This document shows positions 32,782 to 41,275 of a stretch of DNA of 64,000 nucleotides, one piece after another. Each line of letters opens with the position of its first letter. Within the stretch, counting starts at the first letter, position 1. The stretch is from Paraflavitalea pollutisoli. Its GTDB lineage: Bacteria; Bacteroidota; Bacteroidia; Chitinophagales; Chitinophagaceae. The stretch is taken from NCBI RefSeq assembly GCF_029360705.1, contig NZ_JARKMX010000008.1, positions 2,968,202 to 3,032,201 of the forward strand. The letters run 5' to 3'. Under the pieces are notes generated by a model. The model was not told the DNA's origin. It worked only from the letters and a program-made list of their open reading frames with translations, and did not search any database. Position numbers and translations under genes: made by a program.

Positions 32782-32820
32782 AAAAAAGAATAGCCCTCAC
32801 CGAAAAAGTGAGGGCTATTC
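32782..32820 (-). terminator. Intrinsic terminator of the metal-cluster operon
   Basis: A perfect 13-base-pair stem GAATAGCCCTCAC / GTGAGGGCTATTC with a 7-base loop. On the minus strand it is followed by a T run. It lies 33 bases past the stop codon of the outer-membrane gene. Confidence 0.9.
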
Positions 32821-32853
32821 AACCCATGAGGGATATTCTTATTTACCAGCTTT

Positions 32854-33672
32854 TTACTTCTTCTTGCTCAGGGCATTCAGAAACAGGTATTCAAAACTAA
32901 CCAGCCAGCTCTTCTCCGCCATCCGGTGCATATCGCCATTGAGCTGGAAGCGGTAGCCCAGGTTCAACTTGGCAGTACTGTTGAAGATTAACTGTGCAGC
33001 CGGCGCCAGGTCGAGGTAATGCTGTTTGCGGTCGAGGGTTTGCTGACCCAGCAACTCCACATAGAGGTTCAGGTTCGTTTGATTATAACTGGTGTATTCG
33101 ACAGGCAAAACGAGGAGGCCCGCCGACAAACTATAATTCAACGCCTGCCAGGGATAGGCATCTTCAATAAACTTGGGTTTCTTCGTGGTGACCTGCGTAT
33201 AGCTGGCCGTACCCGACACTGCCAGTTTCTTCCATAGCTGCGTGAGCACAACGCCCCCCATCACCCCGCTTTGATCACCATCGAGGGATACTTCTTCAAA
33301 ATAAGCGGGGTTCACGCTATGGGCCACTTCACCAAACACCGCGACCCGGAAATGCTGGTGTACATCGTCGACCGAGAGAAAGCGGAACTTGGTATACAGA
33401 CGTGCACTCTCCCACCTGATATTGGAAGAATACATATCGGAGAAGGTGCCCGATGCCTTGACCATCCATTGCTTGCTGAGGCCCAGCATCACTTCAGGCA
33501 TGTGTCGCTGCTCGACCCGGTCGGTGTGCAGACTCTTCAACACCTTTGTGCTCCATTTTGCGCTGATCGACTTGGCCGGTACGTTGGAGGCAGGATCGGT
33601 GAATACATACAATTCCTGGGCATAGCCCACCATCGATACCAGCAGCGCCAGTACCATCATCTTGATCTTCAT
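32854..33672 (-). CDS. Outer-membrane beta-barrel-like protein of the metal cluster
   Basis: A 272-residue secreted protein with signal peptide (MKIKMMVLALLVSMVGYAQ) and an alternating aromatic/polar pattern (for example LNYSLSAGLLVLPVEYTSY and LNLGYRFQLNG) that fits a beta-barrel, ending in LVSFEYLFLNALSKKK. I cannot name the family; similar proteins are found near Bacteroidota heavy-metal genes. It starts 12 bases after the TlpA-like gene, and the operon ends with a strong terminator just downstream. A role as an outer-membrane channel of the metal cluster is inferred from context. Confidence 0.7.
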   Translation of the reverse strand: MKIKMMVLALLVSMVGYAQELYVFTDPASNVPAKSISAKWSTKVLKSLHTDRVEQRHMPEVMLGLSKQWMVKASGTFSDMYSSNIRWESARLYTKFRFLSVDDVHQHFRVAVFGEVAHSVNPAYFEEVSLDGDQSGVMGGVVLTQLWKKLAVSGTASYTQVTTKKPKFIEDAYPWQALNYSLSAGLLVLPVEYTSYNQTNLNLYVELLGQQTLDRKQHYLDLAPAAQLIFNSTAKLNLGYRFQLNGDMHRMAEKSWLVSFEYLFLNALSKKK

Positions 33673-33684
33673 AAGCTGCGGGTG

Positions 33685-34173
33685 TTAGAGGTGTTTTTTC
33701 AGTAAGTCATTCAATTCGGCTTCAGTAGGATCTATTGCGATCACTTTACCTTGCTTATCCAACAAAAAGGCAGAAGGCAACGCTTCGATGTTCCAGGCTT
33801 TGGCTGTACGGCTTTCCCAACCGCCGGGCTCGTTGACCTGTGTCCAGGTGATTTTGTCGGCAGTGACTGCCTTCTTCCAGTCGGCCTTGTCTTCATCGAG
33901 ACTAATGCCATAAATCTCGAATCCCTTCGCCTGGTAGGCTGTATACGCTTTACGCAGGCCCGGCATCGCCTTACGGCAGGGCCCACACCAGGAGGCCCAG
34001 AAATCGATCAATACCAGCTTGCCCTTGAAGTCAGACAGCTTGACGGTTTTACCCTGTGCATTGGGCACGGCTATCTCGGGGGCAGCCTGCCCTATCTTCG
34101 GTTGTGCCACAGCCAGAGTAGCTGCGCCCAACAACATACAAATGATGGCCAATTGTTTCATGGAGGAATACAT
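33685..34173 (-). CDS. TlpA-like thiol-disulfide oxidoreductase
   Basis: A 162-residue periplasmic thioredoxin-fold protein with signal peptide (to LAVAQ, about residue 23) and redox motif WASWCGPCRKAMPG. The cis-Pro region ALPSAFLLDKQGKVI is present. It would reduce or shuffle disulfides, for example to keep metal-binding Cys residues of the neighbouring HMA and HYC_CC_PP proteins reduced. It is followed after 12 bases by the outer-membrane gene and preceded by a 231-base structured gap. The catalytic motif CGPC is the thioredoxin form. Confidence 0.9.
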   Translation of the reverse strand: MYSSMKQLAIICMLLGAATLAVAQPKIGQAAPEIAVPNAQGKTVKLSDFKGKLVLIDFWASWCGPCRKAMPGLRKAYTAYQAKGFEIYGISLDEDKADWKKAVTADKITWTQVNEPGGWESRTAKAWNIEALPSAFLLDKQGKVIAIDPTEAELNDLLKKHL

Positions 34174-34295
34174 TAATCCTGTTTCGCCGCAACGATCAGT
34201 GAGCTAGACATCTTTTATACCGGCTGGTGGCCATTCAGCGTGCCTTATCAGGCATACTTAATCGACAGGCACCCGGTGACAGCGTAACCTGCCAA

Positions 34296-34338
34296 GCCCG
34301 GCCTTTCGCCGGGGGCAACCGATGCAGCGATCGCCCCC
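34296..34338. other. Two mutually exclusive hairpins in the leader of the TlpA-like gene
   Basis: CCCGGC (34297-34302) can pair with GCCGGG (34308-34313), while GGGGGC (34311-34316) can pair with GCCCCC (34333-34338). The two stems share 34311-34313, so only one can form. No T run follows. The 231-base gap lies between the HMA and TlpA-like genes on the same strand. A cis-regulatory or processing role is possible. Confidence 0.4.
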
Positions 34339-34404
34339 AGCCCAGGCCCTACGGCACAGAAATCTTACGCACTATCCGCGGATGACGCGGAACAGGAAGG
34401 TTGA

Positions 34405-34950
34405 TTAAATAGTTACATGGTAGATACGGCTGTCGGCAGCCACACCATCTTTGGTGCAGCAGTTTTGCGCACGGCCGGTTTTCACACAAGCCATGGCGGT
34501 AGCCGCGCTGTATTTCTTGTATTCTTTGGCGGTCACAAAATCTTTATCTACCAGCGTAATGGCCTGCTCGCCCTGCAGGGTTTGCTTGTTCACTTTTAGG
34601 AAGTGGAAGGTCTTACCATCGATCTTGATATGCGCATCGTTCTGCACATCGACGTTATTGAATACGCCGGTCACGGTCAGCTTGGCCACCGAAAACCCAG
34701 CATCTTCTACCGCCTTTTTAACGGCATCGAACTCAACGGGCACCCCCTCTTTGAAGTCGACCAGGAAAGTGGAGGTCTTGATGTCGACCTTTACGCCTTG
34801 TACAAAAGCTACCTGCTCAAGGGCTTTGTTGATGGCCTTGGTACACATGGCACAGGTCAATCCCGCTGCCTGTAAACTGGCTTGTTTGAATTGCGCCTGC
34901 GAAGTGATACCCACCAGCACCACCATCAGCAACACGATGATCTTTTTCAT
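34405..34950 (-). CDS. Heavy-metal-associated (HMA) domain secreted protein
   Basis: A 181-residue protein with signal peptide (to TSQAQ, about residue 20) and an N-terminal HMA domain with the metal-binding pair in GLTCAMCTKAINKAL. A second ferredoxin-like half (about residues 90-125) lacks Cys. The C-terminus contains ACVKTGRAQNCCTKDG, three more cysteines that could bind metal or form a disulfide. It would bind Cu(I) or a similar soft metal in the periplasm. It lies 21 bases after the second HMA gene on the same strand, so they are co-transcribed. Confidence 0.85.
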   Translation of the reverse strand: MKKIIVLLMVVLVGITSQAQFKQASLQAAGLTCAMCTKAINKALEQVAFVQGVKVDIKTSTFLVDFKEGVPVEFDAVKKAVEDAGFSVAKLTVTGVFNNVDVQNDAHIKIDGKTFHFLKVNKQTLQGEQAITLVDKDFVTAKEYKKYSAATAMACVKTGRAQNCCTKDGVAADSRIYHVTI

Positions 34951-34971
34951 ACTGTAGTATTTATAAGGTGA

Positions 34972-35370
34972 TTAGTGGTGACCGGATTCTTTCTTCTCTT
35001 CCTGCTGGGCTGGCTTGGCAGCCGCGTCTTTGCGCTCGTAGTGGCAGCACTCGTGCAACTTTTCATAGGCGGCATTATTAGCCGTGAGATCGCGGGTATC
35101 GTAACCAGCGGCAGCGATGGCCTGCTGGATCTTTTCATTGCTGGTCTTCGCGGCTTTGTACGATACGGTCAATTGCTTGGTCTCTTCATTCCAGCTGGCT
35201 GTGGTAGCGCCGGAATCTTTGGCTGCTTTCTCGATGGTCTTTTTGCACATGCCGCATTCACCCCATACTTTGAAACTTTCTTTGACGGTGCCAGTTTTCT
35301 TCTGGGCCTTGGCAGACAGGGAGGCGAGTATGATAAACAGGAAGGATAATAAAACGGATGTCGTTTTCAT
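34972..35370 (-). CDS. Small HMA-domain secreted protein
   Basis: A 132-residue protein with signal peptide (to LSAKAQ, about residue 23) and one HMA-like domain with the pair in WGECGMCKKTIEKAAK, followed by LTVSYKAAKTSNEKIQQAI and YDT in the fold's last strand. The tail carries HECCHYERKD and ends in SGHH, extra potential metal ligands. It probably acts as a periplasmic metal chaperone. It lies upstream of the other HMA gene, 100 bases after the HYC_CC_PP gene. Confidence 0.87.
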   Translation of the reverse strand: MKTTSVLLSFLFIILASLSAKAQKKTGTVKESFKVWGECGMCKKTIEKAAKDSGATTASWNEETKQLTVSYKAAKTSNEKIQQAIAAAGYDTRDLTANNAAYEKLHECCHYERKDAAAKPAQQEEKKESGHH

Positions 35371-35470
35371 GATTGATCAGTTTGATGATTTGATAATAGG
35401 ATCAGCTACCGGAGTGGCAGCACAATAAAACAGGGAGCCTGGGATGGCTCATGTAAGACCGGGAATGGTA

Positions 35471-35857
35471 TCAAATCCTGAAAACGCAATTGCGGAGATA
35501 GACGGCATTCGACCGCGTATCGGGCGGTGAATGGTATTGACGGGCGAGATAGGTTTGCTCGCCAGCCGGTGGTTCGGGAAACTCGCTGTTGGTTGCCGGC
35601 AACAGGGCAGGCGCAGCCAGGAAAGCCATTTGGGCTTCTGCCAGGCGATGCTCATCATCCAGCTTCACCAACTTGTATTCGGTATGGCAACAGCCTTTTT
35701 TCTTGCCCGACATACCGCATTTTCCACACTTGTCATGGTTATCGTAACCATAGTCCACAGATGCTATCTTACCCATGCAATAGTGTACATTCACCACTAC
35801 CCCACTGGCAACAGTGACATACAGAATTGCTAATATGGCTATGATGGCCTTTTTCAT
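35471..35857 (-). CDS. HYC_CC_PP family protein
   Basis: A 128-residue protein with an N-terminal membrane helix or signal (KKAIIAILAILYVTVASG) and the three motifs that give the family its name: VNVHYCMGK, KKKGCCHTE and a late SPPDTR. Extra cysteines (KCGKCGMSG) point to metal binding. The family is Bacteroidota-specific and often found beside HMA and copper genes; its role is not established. The start at 35857 places the hydrophobic segment at the N-terminus; 26 upstream in-frame codons do not fit. It is the first gene of the metal unit. Confidence 0.85.
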   Translation of the reverse strand: MKKAIIAILAILYVTVASGVVVNVHYCMGKIASVDYGYDNHDKCGKCGMSGKKKGCCHTEYKLVKLDDEHRLAEAQMAFLAAPALLPATNSEFPEPPAGEQTYLARQYHSPPDTRSNAVYLRNCVFRI

Positions 35858-36009
35858 GCAGCTACAAAAATAACCCGTATTTCTTAAAAAGCGAACAGGG
35901 CTGCTGCTAAAATACCGCTTTAACATAAATACCACATCTTCCGGGTGTTATATTAAATACGATACCTTGGCACCAGCCCTGCTTTTATCCATTGGGCGAA
36001 AGTATGGCC

Positions 36010-36504
36010 CTATTTGGTCAGGTGATAATTGATGTAAATGGTCTTTCCTTCGAAGTAAATATCATCCTGCAATACCAGTGAATTGTCGGTCACGGATTTT
36101 ACGGTCATTTTGTAGCCGTCGGTGATCTTGGCAGGTTTTACGCCACCAGGCATTTTCTTGAAGGAGAATGTAGGAACACCATTTTCTGTGGCAACACCCC
36201 AGAAGATGGGTCTTTCACCAGGTACACAATCCTGGCCGGAAGGCAGTGTATAAGAACCATTGCCGCTGGCGATCAGGTTCCACTGACTGCCTACGAAACA
36301 GGTATAGGGAGCGTCATCGAAAACCGTGACTTTGAACCCTTTGCCGGAGATGCCTTCGAAGTCGATGTTCTGTACCGTCCAGGTGCCGTTGATCTTGATC
36401 TTGCCCTTGCCTTCGGGATTGGCCACCTTGCTCGTAGAGCAGGCGCTGAATAACAAAACAATGAAAGAGAACGCTGTAACGGCCAGAATGCCTTTGTTTT
36501 TCAT
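36010..36504 (-). CDS. Lipocalin-like lipoprotein
   Basis: A 164-residue lipoprotein: signal peptide with lipobox LLFSAC (Cys22), then a small beta-barrel domain. INGTWTVQNIDFEG opens the domain, and two cysteines (TCFVGSQW and QDCVPGER) are placed as in lipocalin-like Bacteroidota proteins, where they form a disulfide. Members bind small hydrophobic ligands in the envelope, but the ligand here is unknown. Starts at 36513 (three codons earlier) or further upstream are possible; 36504 gives the cleanest signal peptide. Confidence 0.72.
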   Translation of the reverse strand: MKNKGILAVTAFSFIVLLFSACSTSKVANPEGKGKIKINGTWTVQNIDFEGISGKGFKVTVFDDAPYTCFVGSQWNLIASGNGSYTLPSGQDCVPGERPIFWGVATENGVPTFSFKKMPGGVKPAKITDGYKMTVKSVTDNSLVLQDDIYFEGKTIYINYHLTK

Positions 36505-36681
36505 ATTGATCATTTTTCGTAAGTGATGTATTTGTCTTATTAGCAAATAGTGCTCCAATTGCCTGGAGCAGGCGGTCGATGGCTGAAAAAAGGAGCCTGA
36601 TCCACCCCAGCCTTTGTACGATCCATGTCGTCAATACGGCAGGTTGTACCTGTATGGCTTTTTCCCGCTTTGCGCAACCGG

Positions 36682-36689
36682 TACATTCG
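36682..36689 (+). promoter_or_regulatory. Promoter-like TACATTCG box of the cupin gene
   Basis: TACATTCG resembles the TAnnTTTG box with C in the seventh position and ends 17 bases before the ATG at 36707. The same TAnnTTCG form precedes sucC (41252) and the acetyltransferase gene (43364). Confidence 0.35.
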
Positions 36690-36706
36690 TCTCCAATTTA
36701 TATGCC

Positions 36707-37294
36707 ATGGAAAAACGAGTATTTGAAAACCCGGATATCAAAGACAGGGTACATTTTCTGCAAACGAGTGCCGAAACGAATGGTGCCTATACGCTGGTTG
36801 AGGTAGAACTGGAACCTGGTGGTGGCAATTCGCTTCATTATCACACCCATTTTGATGAAGAATTCACCGCGATCGATGGCGTGCTGAGTATTGGTCTCAA
36901 AAAAAGACAACTGCAGCTGAAGCCCGGCGAAAAAGCGATTGCCCGCATCAACCAGCTGCACCGCTTTTACAATGCCAGTCCCCACCCGATCCGCTTTCAC
37001 GTCAGGCTCACGCCCGGGTCTACCGAATTTGAAAAGAGCATTGCCATTGCTTATGGTCTGGCCAGTGACGGCCTCACGAGTAAAAGTGGTATCCCCAAAA
37101 AGCTGGATCACCTCGCGGTCATCCTTGATTTGTCCAACACCCGCCTCACTGGTTTCTTTGCCTGGATACTGCCCTGGTTGCTGCGCCGTGCGAAACGTGC
37201 GCGCAGGAAAGGCATTTTGCAAGAGCTGGAAAACAGGTACTGGCAGCAACCTGTTGCCCCGCACCCCATCGTTATGCAGGCAGTGAATACTTAA
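36707..37294 (+). CDS. Cupin-domain protein
   Basis: A 195-residue protein with a cupin barrel in the first 115 residues: LEPGGGNSLHYHTHFDEEF (metal-binding His residues and Glu) and, after the spacer, LKPGEKAIARINQLHRFYN. The C-terminal 70 residues contain a hydrophobic helix (LTGFFAWILPWLLRRAKRAR) flanked by basic residues, so it may lie at the inner membrane. The start at 36707 is the first Met that gives a natural N-terminus; the longer open frame upstream is not protein-like. The ligand or reaction is unknown. Confidence 0.8.
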   Translation: MEKRVFENPDIKDRVHFLQTSAETNGAYTLVEVELEPGGGNSLHYHTHFDEEFTAIDGVLSIGLKKRQLQLKPGEKAIARINQLHRFYNASPHPIRFHVRLTPGSTEFEKSIAIAYGLASDGLTSKSGIPKKLDHLAVILDLSNTRLTGFFAWILPWLLRRAKRARRKGILQELENRYWQQPVAPHPIVMQAVNT

Positions 37295-37366
37295 TGCACG
37301 AACAGGAATGATTATGCGTGCCGCCCATCCTGACTTACCGGCCTCTTCAACGTTCAATGGCTGAAT

Positions 37367-39397
37367 TTAGTTTACGAAACTCCAGAATATACCTACCCTG
37401 ATCTGTAATCCAGGGTAAGGGTAATCGATGGTAGGAATGTTGTTTTTGGTAAATCCACCGGCAGCAGCATCAAACGTATGGAGGTTTTCTGCCCGTACAT
37501 AGGCGTTGAAACTCTTGATGCGGAAGTGCATGTAGATACTGGCTTCGGGAAATCGTAGTTTGACGGTTGCCGTATCCTGGTAAAAATACTGGCCGGTCAA
37601 TGGTGAATAGTTGGGTGCTTTGTATGGCGTGAAATACCTCGATTCCAATCCGAAGGCAATGTTGAGGTTCTTGAAGCCGAGGTGGCCATCGTACCCGATC
37701 ATATTGCGCATGGTGACGAGGGGAACATTCACCGGACCGTCTCCTGCCCGTTGTTGCAGGATTACCCAGGTGCGCCAGTTCCAGCCGCGCTTGCCGAGCA
37801 GGAATTGCTTTTCGCCGGTTATGCGCAGCAGGTTGAACAGCGAAGACGATTGGGCGGGCTGAAAGAAGGAAGAGAAATACGACAGGTTGGTCACCAGGTA
37901 ATAGCTACCTGAGAACCTCAACCGGTGTTGTGGTTGATCGAGTGTCGCAAACAGGTGGGTAATGTTCTCTTTATTGAAGGTCCGCTTATCGGCGCTGTCG
38001 AGGTAAAAGCTGCTGGACTGATTGAATAGGTAGGAAGGCGTACGACTGGTATTCTGTGCCCCTACGCGCAGGTATCCGATGGATTTACCGAGGAAACGCT
38101 CAAGACTTCCCATGGCGTCGTAGTCGCCGGCATTGTAACCGTTGACATAGAAACGGCCGCTGGCCAGGATATCCCATTTCTTATTGCGGGTACGGTTACG
38201 GTACTCACCATGCAGGAATAGGTTTTGTTCCTTAGGCGTATTTCTGCCCGAGTCGAGGTTGCCGGTCAGCATTTGCAAGGAGGCACCGACTTTCACGAAC
38301 TGCTGCGAGTTCTTGGCATCGGGAAACTGGTAGATCGAGAAGTCGTTGACCAGTTCTTTCCAATAGTCCTGGATGAAGAAGGTATCGCCCGGTGAAATAT
38401 GGATACCATAGTTGCCACTGTAATAGGTGGTATCATTGACGCCCTGGTCCTTGAAACGGTATTTATAGGTACTGTAGCTGATGGTATGCTCCAACCGCAG
38501 GCGTGGGTAGAACAGCGGGATCACCGTACTGTCGGTCACGATAGAGTCCTTTTGCCCCAGGTCATATTGCTGGCGAAACAGGTATGTAGCGTTCGTAAAG
38601 AATGTACCGGTCGGTATGGAGGTACTGAAAAAGTTGCGGCTGTTGACCGATTCGCGGCCCAGTTTGGTGGGTATATTGGAGCGCTCTTCATACCCCGTTC
38701 CATTGAGGTAGTCCTGGTCCCGCTTGATACCTCCATTTTCTCCGGACTGGAGCTTGTTGCCCACGAGCAGGAAGAAATTCTGGTAACGCTTGTTCTTCGA
38801 TTGGTACCAGGAGGTAACCCGGTAATTGTTGTGGTTGACGTTGAGATTCTGAAACAGCCCGGGTGAGGTGATCAGCCGGTATTGAACGCCTATGTTCCAG
38901 GTGGGACTAATATTTTGCGTGTGTACCAGGTTGATCATTTGTTCGGCGCGACTGCCCAGCAAATAGTTCAATTCCGTATACGGGCGGGTAGTATTGTAGA
39001 ACCGTGTTTCGGCCACCGTGAAATTGTAGTTGTCGTACGCGTGGAAGCCATGGTCCCATCCCGATTGCATCAGGGGGGTAAACAGCAGGCTGCGGGAAGC
39101 GTTGCCGAAATTGCCCAGGTGTACACCCGTCCAGGGTAAGGGTACTTTGCGGGTAAAGTCATAAATGGTGGAATCGAATCCACGCATGCGGGTAGAATCG
39201 AGGAACCTGAAATGGATCGTCAGCGAATCTTCCAGACCGGTACGGTGAATCACGCTGTCGGCTTTGCCGCCGCCGCCGGACATGCCGGCGCCCATACCCC
39301 TGATGCGGTTAAATGCGCCACCCTGCGCGTGCGCAGTATTGATAATGCCTGTCGATAAAAGGGCTATTCCAAAAAGTATATAATAAATCCGCAACAC
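37367..39397 (-). CDS. Putative outer-membrane porin, Porin_10 family
   Basis: A 676-residue protein with signal peptide (to TAHAQ, about residue 25), a Gly-rich stretch (MGAGMSGGGG) and a long beta-barrel. The parts PWTGVHLGNFGNASRSLLF, FHAYDNYNFT and RFYNTTRPYTELNYLLGS are typical of the Bacteroidota Porin_10 family. The C-terminus ends in VGIFWSFVN. The substrate is unknown. It lies 73 bases upstream of the purine nucleoside phosphorylase gene's 3' end and is on the same strand, but the gap suggests separate or loosely linked transcription. Confidence 0.85.
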   Translation of the reverse strand: MLRIYYILFGIALLSTGIINTAHAQGGAFNRIRGMGAGMSGGGGKADSVIHRTGLEDSLTIHFRFLDSTRMRGFDSTIYDFTRKVPLPWTGVHLGNFGNASRSLLFTPLMQSGWDHGFHAYDNYNFTVAETRFYNTTRPYTELNYLLGSRAEQMINLVHTQNISPTWNIGVQYRLITSPGLFQNLNVNHNNYRVTSWYQSKNKRYQNFFLLVGNKLQSGENGGIKRDQDYLNGTGYEERSNIPTKLGRESVNSRNFFSTSIPTGTFFTNATYLFRQQYDLGQKDSIVTDSTVIPLFYPRLRLEHTISYSTYKYRFKDQGVNDTTYYSGNYGIHISPGDTFFIQDYWKELVNDFSIYQFPDAKNSQQFVKVGASLQMLTGNLDSGRNTPKEQNLFLHGEYRNRTRNKKWDILASGRFYVNGYNAGDYDAMGSLERFLGKSIGYLRVGAQNTSRTPSYLFNQSSSFYLDSADKRTFNKENITHLFATLDQPQHRLRFSGSYYLVTNLSYFSSFFQPAQSSSLFNLLRITGEKQFLLGKRGWNWRTWVILQQRAGDGPVNVPLVTMRNMIGYDGHLGFKNLNIAFGLESRYFTPYKAPNYSPLTGQYFYQDTATVKLRFPEASIYMHFRIKSFNAYVRAENLHTFDAAAGGFTKNNIPTIDYPYPGLQIRVGIFWSFVN

Positions 39398-39470
39398 TGG
39401 TGCCTTAAAATTTGGGGATCAAATTACTGATTAATACCGGCCTATAGGTTTCGAAAACGTTAAACCCTGT

Positions 39471-40292
39471 TTACAACGCCGCCAACAATTCCTTAAATAT
39501 CGCCGACAGTTTCGGCTCTGCAGCAGCGGCAGCTTCCAGCACTTCTTCGTGTGTGATCACATTCTCTTCTTCCCGGATGCCGAGGTCGGTGATGATGCTG
39601 ATCGCTGTAACCGGCAGGCTCATGTGCGCAGCGACGATCACTTCCTGTACGGTGCTCATCCCTACTGCATCGCCTCCCAGCGCATGGATCATCTTGTATT
39701 CGGCGCGGGTTTCGAAAGTGGGGCCGGTAACGCCATAGTACACACCCTGGCGCAGGGTGATACCAAGCTTTGCCGCGATGTCCTTTACTTTCAGCTGCAA
39801 GGACTTGCTGTAAGGCTCACTCATATCGGGAAAACGCGGACCAAGTTCACTTTGGTTCTTTCCCAATAAGGGATTGACGATCGAAAAGCTGATGTGATCG
39901 GTGATCAACATCAGGTCACCTACTTTGAAATGGGGGTTGACGCCACCGGCTGCGTTGGACAACAGGAGGTTTTGTATGCCCAGCATTTTCATCACGCGGA
40001 TGGGATAGGTCACCTGCTCTGCGCTGTATCCTTCATAAAAGTGGAAACGACCTGCCATGGCCACGATGCGACGGCCGCCCAGCTCACCAAAGATCAACCT
40101 CCCCGAATGTCCTTCTACGGTCGATACCGGAAAATGCGGTATGTCGCCGTAAGGGATCTCTTTCTCTACTTTGATCTCGCTGGCAAAATTGCCCAATCCA
40201 CTGCCCAATACAATACCTGCTTCTGGTGTATGTGGATATTGCTGTTGAATGAATGCCGTCGTTTCCCGCAAATGTTGGATAATATCAGCCAT
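39471..40292 (-). CDS. punA: Purine nucleoside phosphorylase
   Basis: A 273-residue class I (trimeric-type) purine nucleoside phosphorylase. Phosphate-binding GIVLGSGLGNFA, then VEGHSGRLIFGE, GRFHFYEGYS, LLSNAAGGVN, the purine-binding TFETRAEYK with GMSTVQEVIVAAH, and ITDLGI followed by ENVITHEEVL are all present. It cleaves inosine and guanosine with phosphate to base and ribose-1-phosphate in purine salvage. Length is normal. No signal peptide. Confidence 0.95.
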   Translation of the reverse strand: MADIIQHLRETTAFIQQQYPHTPEAGIVLGSGLGNFASEIKVEKEIPYGDIPHFPVSTVEGHSGRLIFGELGGRRIVAMAGRFHFYEGYSAEQVTYPIRVMKMLGIQNLLLSNAAGGVNPHFKVGDLMLITDHISFSIVNPLLGKNQSELGPRFPDMSEPYSKSLQLKVKDIAAKLGITLRQGVYYGVTGPTFETRAEYKMIHALGGDAVGMSTVQEVIVAAHMSLPVTAISIITDLGIREEENVITHEEVLEAAAAAEPKLSAIFKELLAAL

Positions 40293-40331
40293 AATGGGCG
40301 CGAAGATAGTCCGAATTCTATGATTCCCGGG

Positions 40332-41135
40332 CTATTCATACCTATAAAAGTCACAAAAGGCTTCGTCGCACAGAAGCCCCTGCAGGAGGGGATTGGCCAG
40401 CACATCGCGGTAATCCATCCAGTGCCCGTCGACGCGGATCTTGCGGTATACCAGGCGGATGCCGTGGCTATAATCGACATACCAGTCTACATGGCCTGTA
40501 TAGAGGGGTTGAATGGCCTTGCCGGTGAGCTGGTGCCATCCGTAGATGGCTACGCGGTGCGGCCTGGGATCGCGTGCTACTTTGCCCGAGATCACGACGT
40601 CTTTTTTGATGCCGCCGATGAGGCCTTTGCGCCCCTGCCGTTGTCCTTCGATGATGAGGTGGTGGTGCCAGAAACTGAGGGCACTGTCGCGGTAGGCCAA
40701 TAACGGAACGGGTTCCAGTTGCACATCACAATGCCGGTAGATATCGTCCACCATTTTACGGGTCGGCAGAAAGCAGTGCAGGGAGTCGGCGATGCGTTGG
40801 GCAGCCATCGGCGTGAGGGGGATGCGGGCAAAATTATCGTTGCTACCGATGGCGAGGTAGTCGGGTGTGACATAATACACGGCGGTATGAGCCTGGCCGG
40901 TCGTATCACGCCAGTCGGTATGTATGGGAACCAATTTGCGCAGGAAGGCGGGCAGGTTGCCGGATAGCAGTTCCTGTACTGCCAGGGTTTCCCTTTCTTC
41001 CCGGCTGACGGGTATTACCTGTTGATAGAAAGTGCTACCGGTGATGGCGTGTGCGGACCTGGCCGGCAGGGCGAGGGGCTGTGCAGGGCGACACGCGGCT
41101 ATTAAAAGGCAGGTACTAATTATTAATTTGTTCAT
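40332..41135 (-). CDS. Conserved lipoprotein of unknown function
   Basis: A 267-residue protein with signal peptide and lipobox LLIAAC (Cys15). The rest belongs to a widespread uncharacterised family, with marks such as YYVTPDYLAIGSNDNFARIP, LTPMAAQRIADSL, LPTRKMVDDIYR, GGIKKDVVIS, RVAIYGWHQLTGK and HVDWYVDYSHGIRLV. The conserved Asp, His and Arg residues suggest an enzyme, but I know of no assigned activity. It ends 39 bases before the purine nucleoside phosphorylase start on the same strand, so the two may be co-transcribed. Confidence 0.75.
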   Translation of the reverse strand: MNKLIISTCLLIAACRPAQPLALPARSAHAITGSTFYQQVIPVSREERETLAVQELLSGNLPAFLRKLVPIHTDWRDTTGQAHTAVYYVTPDYLAIGSNDNFARIPLTPMAAQRIADSLHCFLPTRKMVDDIYRHCDVQLEPVPLLAYRDSALSFWHHHLIIEGQRQGRKGLIGGIKKDVVISGKVARDPRPHRVAIYGWHQLTGKAIQPLYTGHVDWYVDYSHGIRLVYRKIRVDGHWMDYRDVLANPLLQGLLCDEAFCDFYRYE

Positions 41136-41251
41136 ATGTATGGAAAGCAGGTTCTAATGCCACTCTAATATCGGAATATCAGCGCAATAGAAAGAATTGA
41201 ACCGTCTGGAATTAAGGGCAGCTGTGATTTTTATATTCCCCTATTCTGACC

Positions 41252-41259
41252 TAATTTCG
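41252..41259 (+). promoter_or_regulatory. Promoter-like TAATTTCG box of sucC
   Basis: TAATTTCG resembles the Bacteroidota -7 box with C in the seventh position and ends 16 bases before the sucC ATG. Confidence 0.4.
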
Positions 41260-41275
41260 CCAAAATTTTTTCTGC

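Noticed and set aside
34174-34404. Cobalamin, TPP, SAM or other known riboswitch in the TlpA leader
   Set aside because: I compared the conserved core sequences of these classes on both strands and found none; only the competing hairpins remain.
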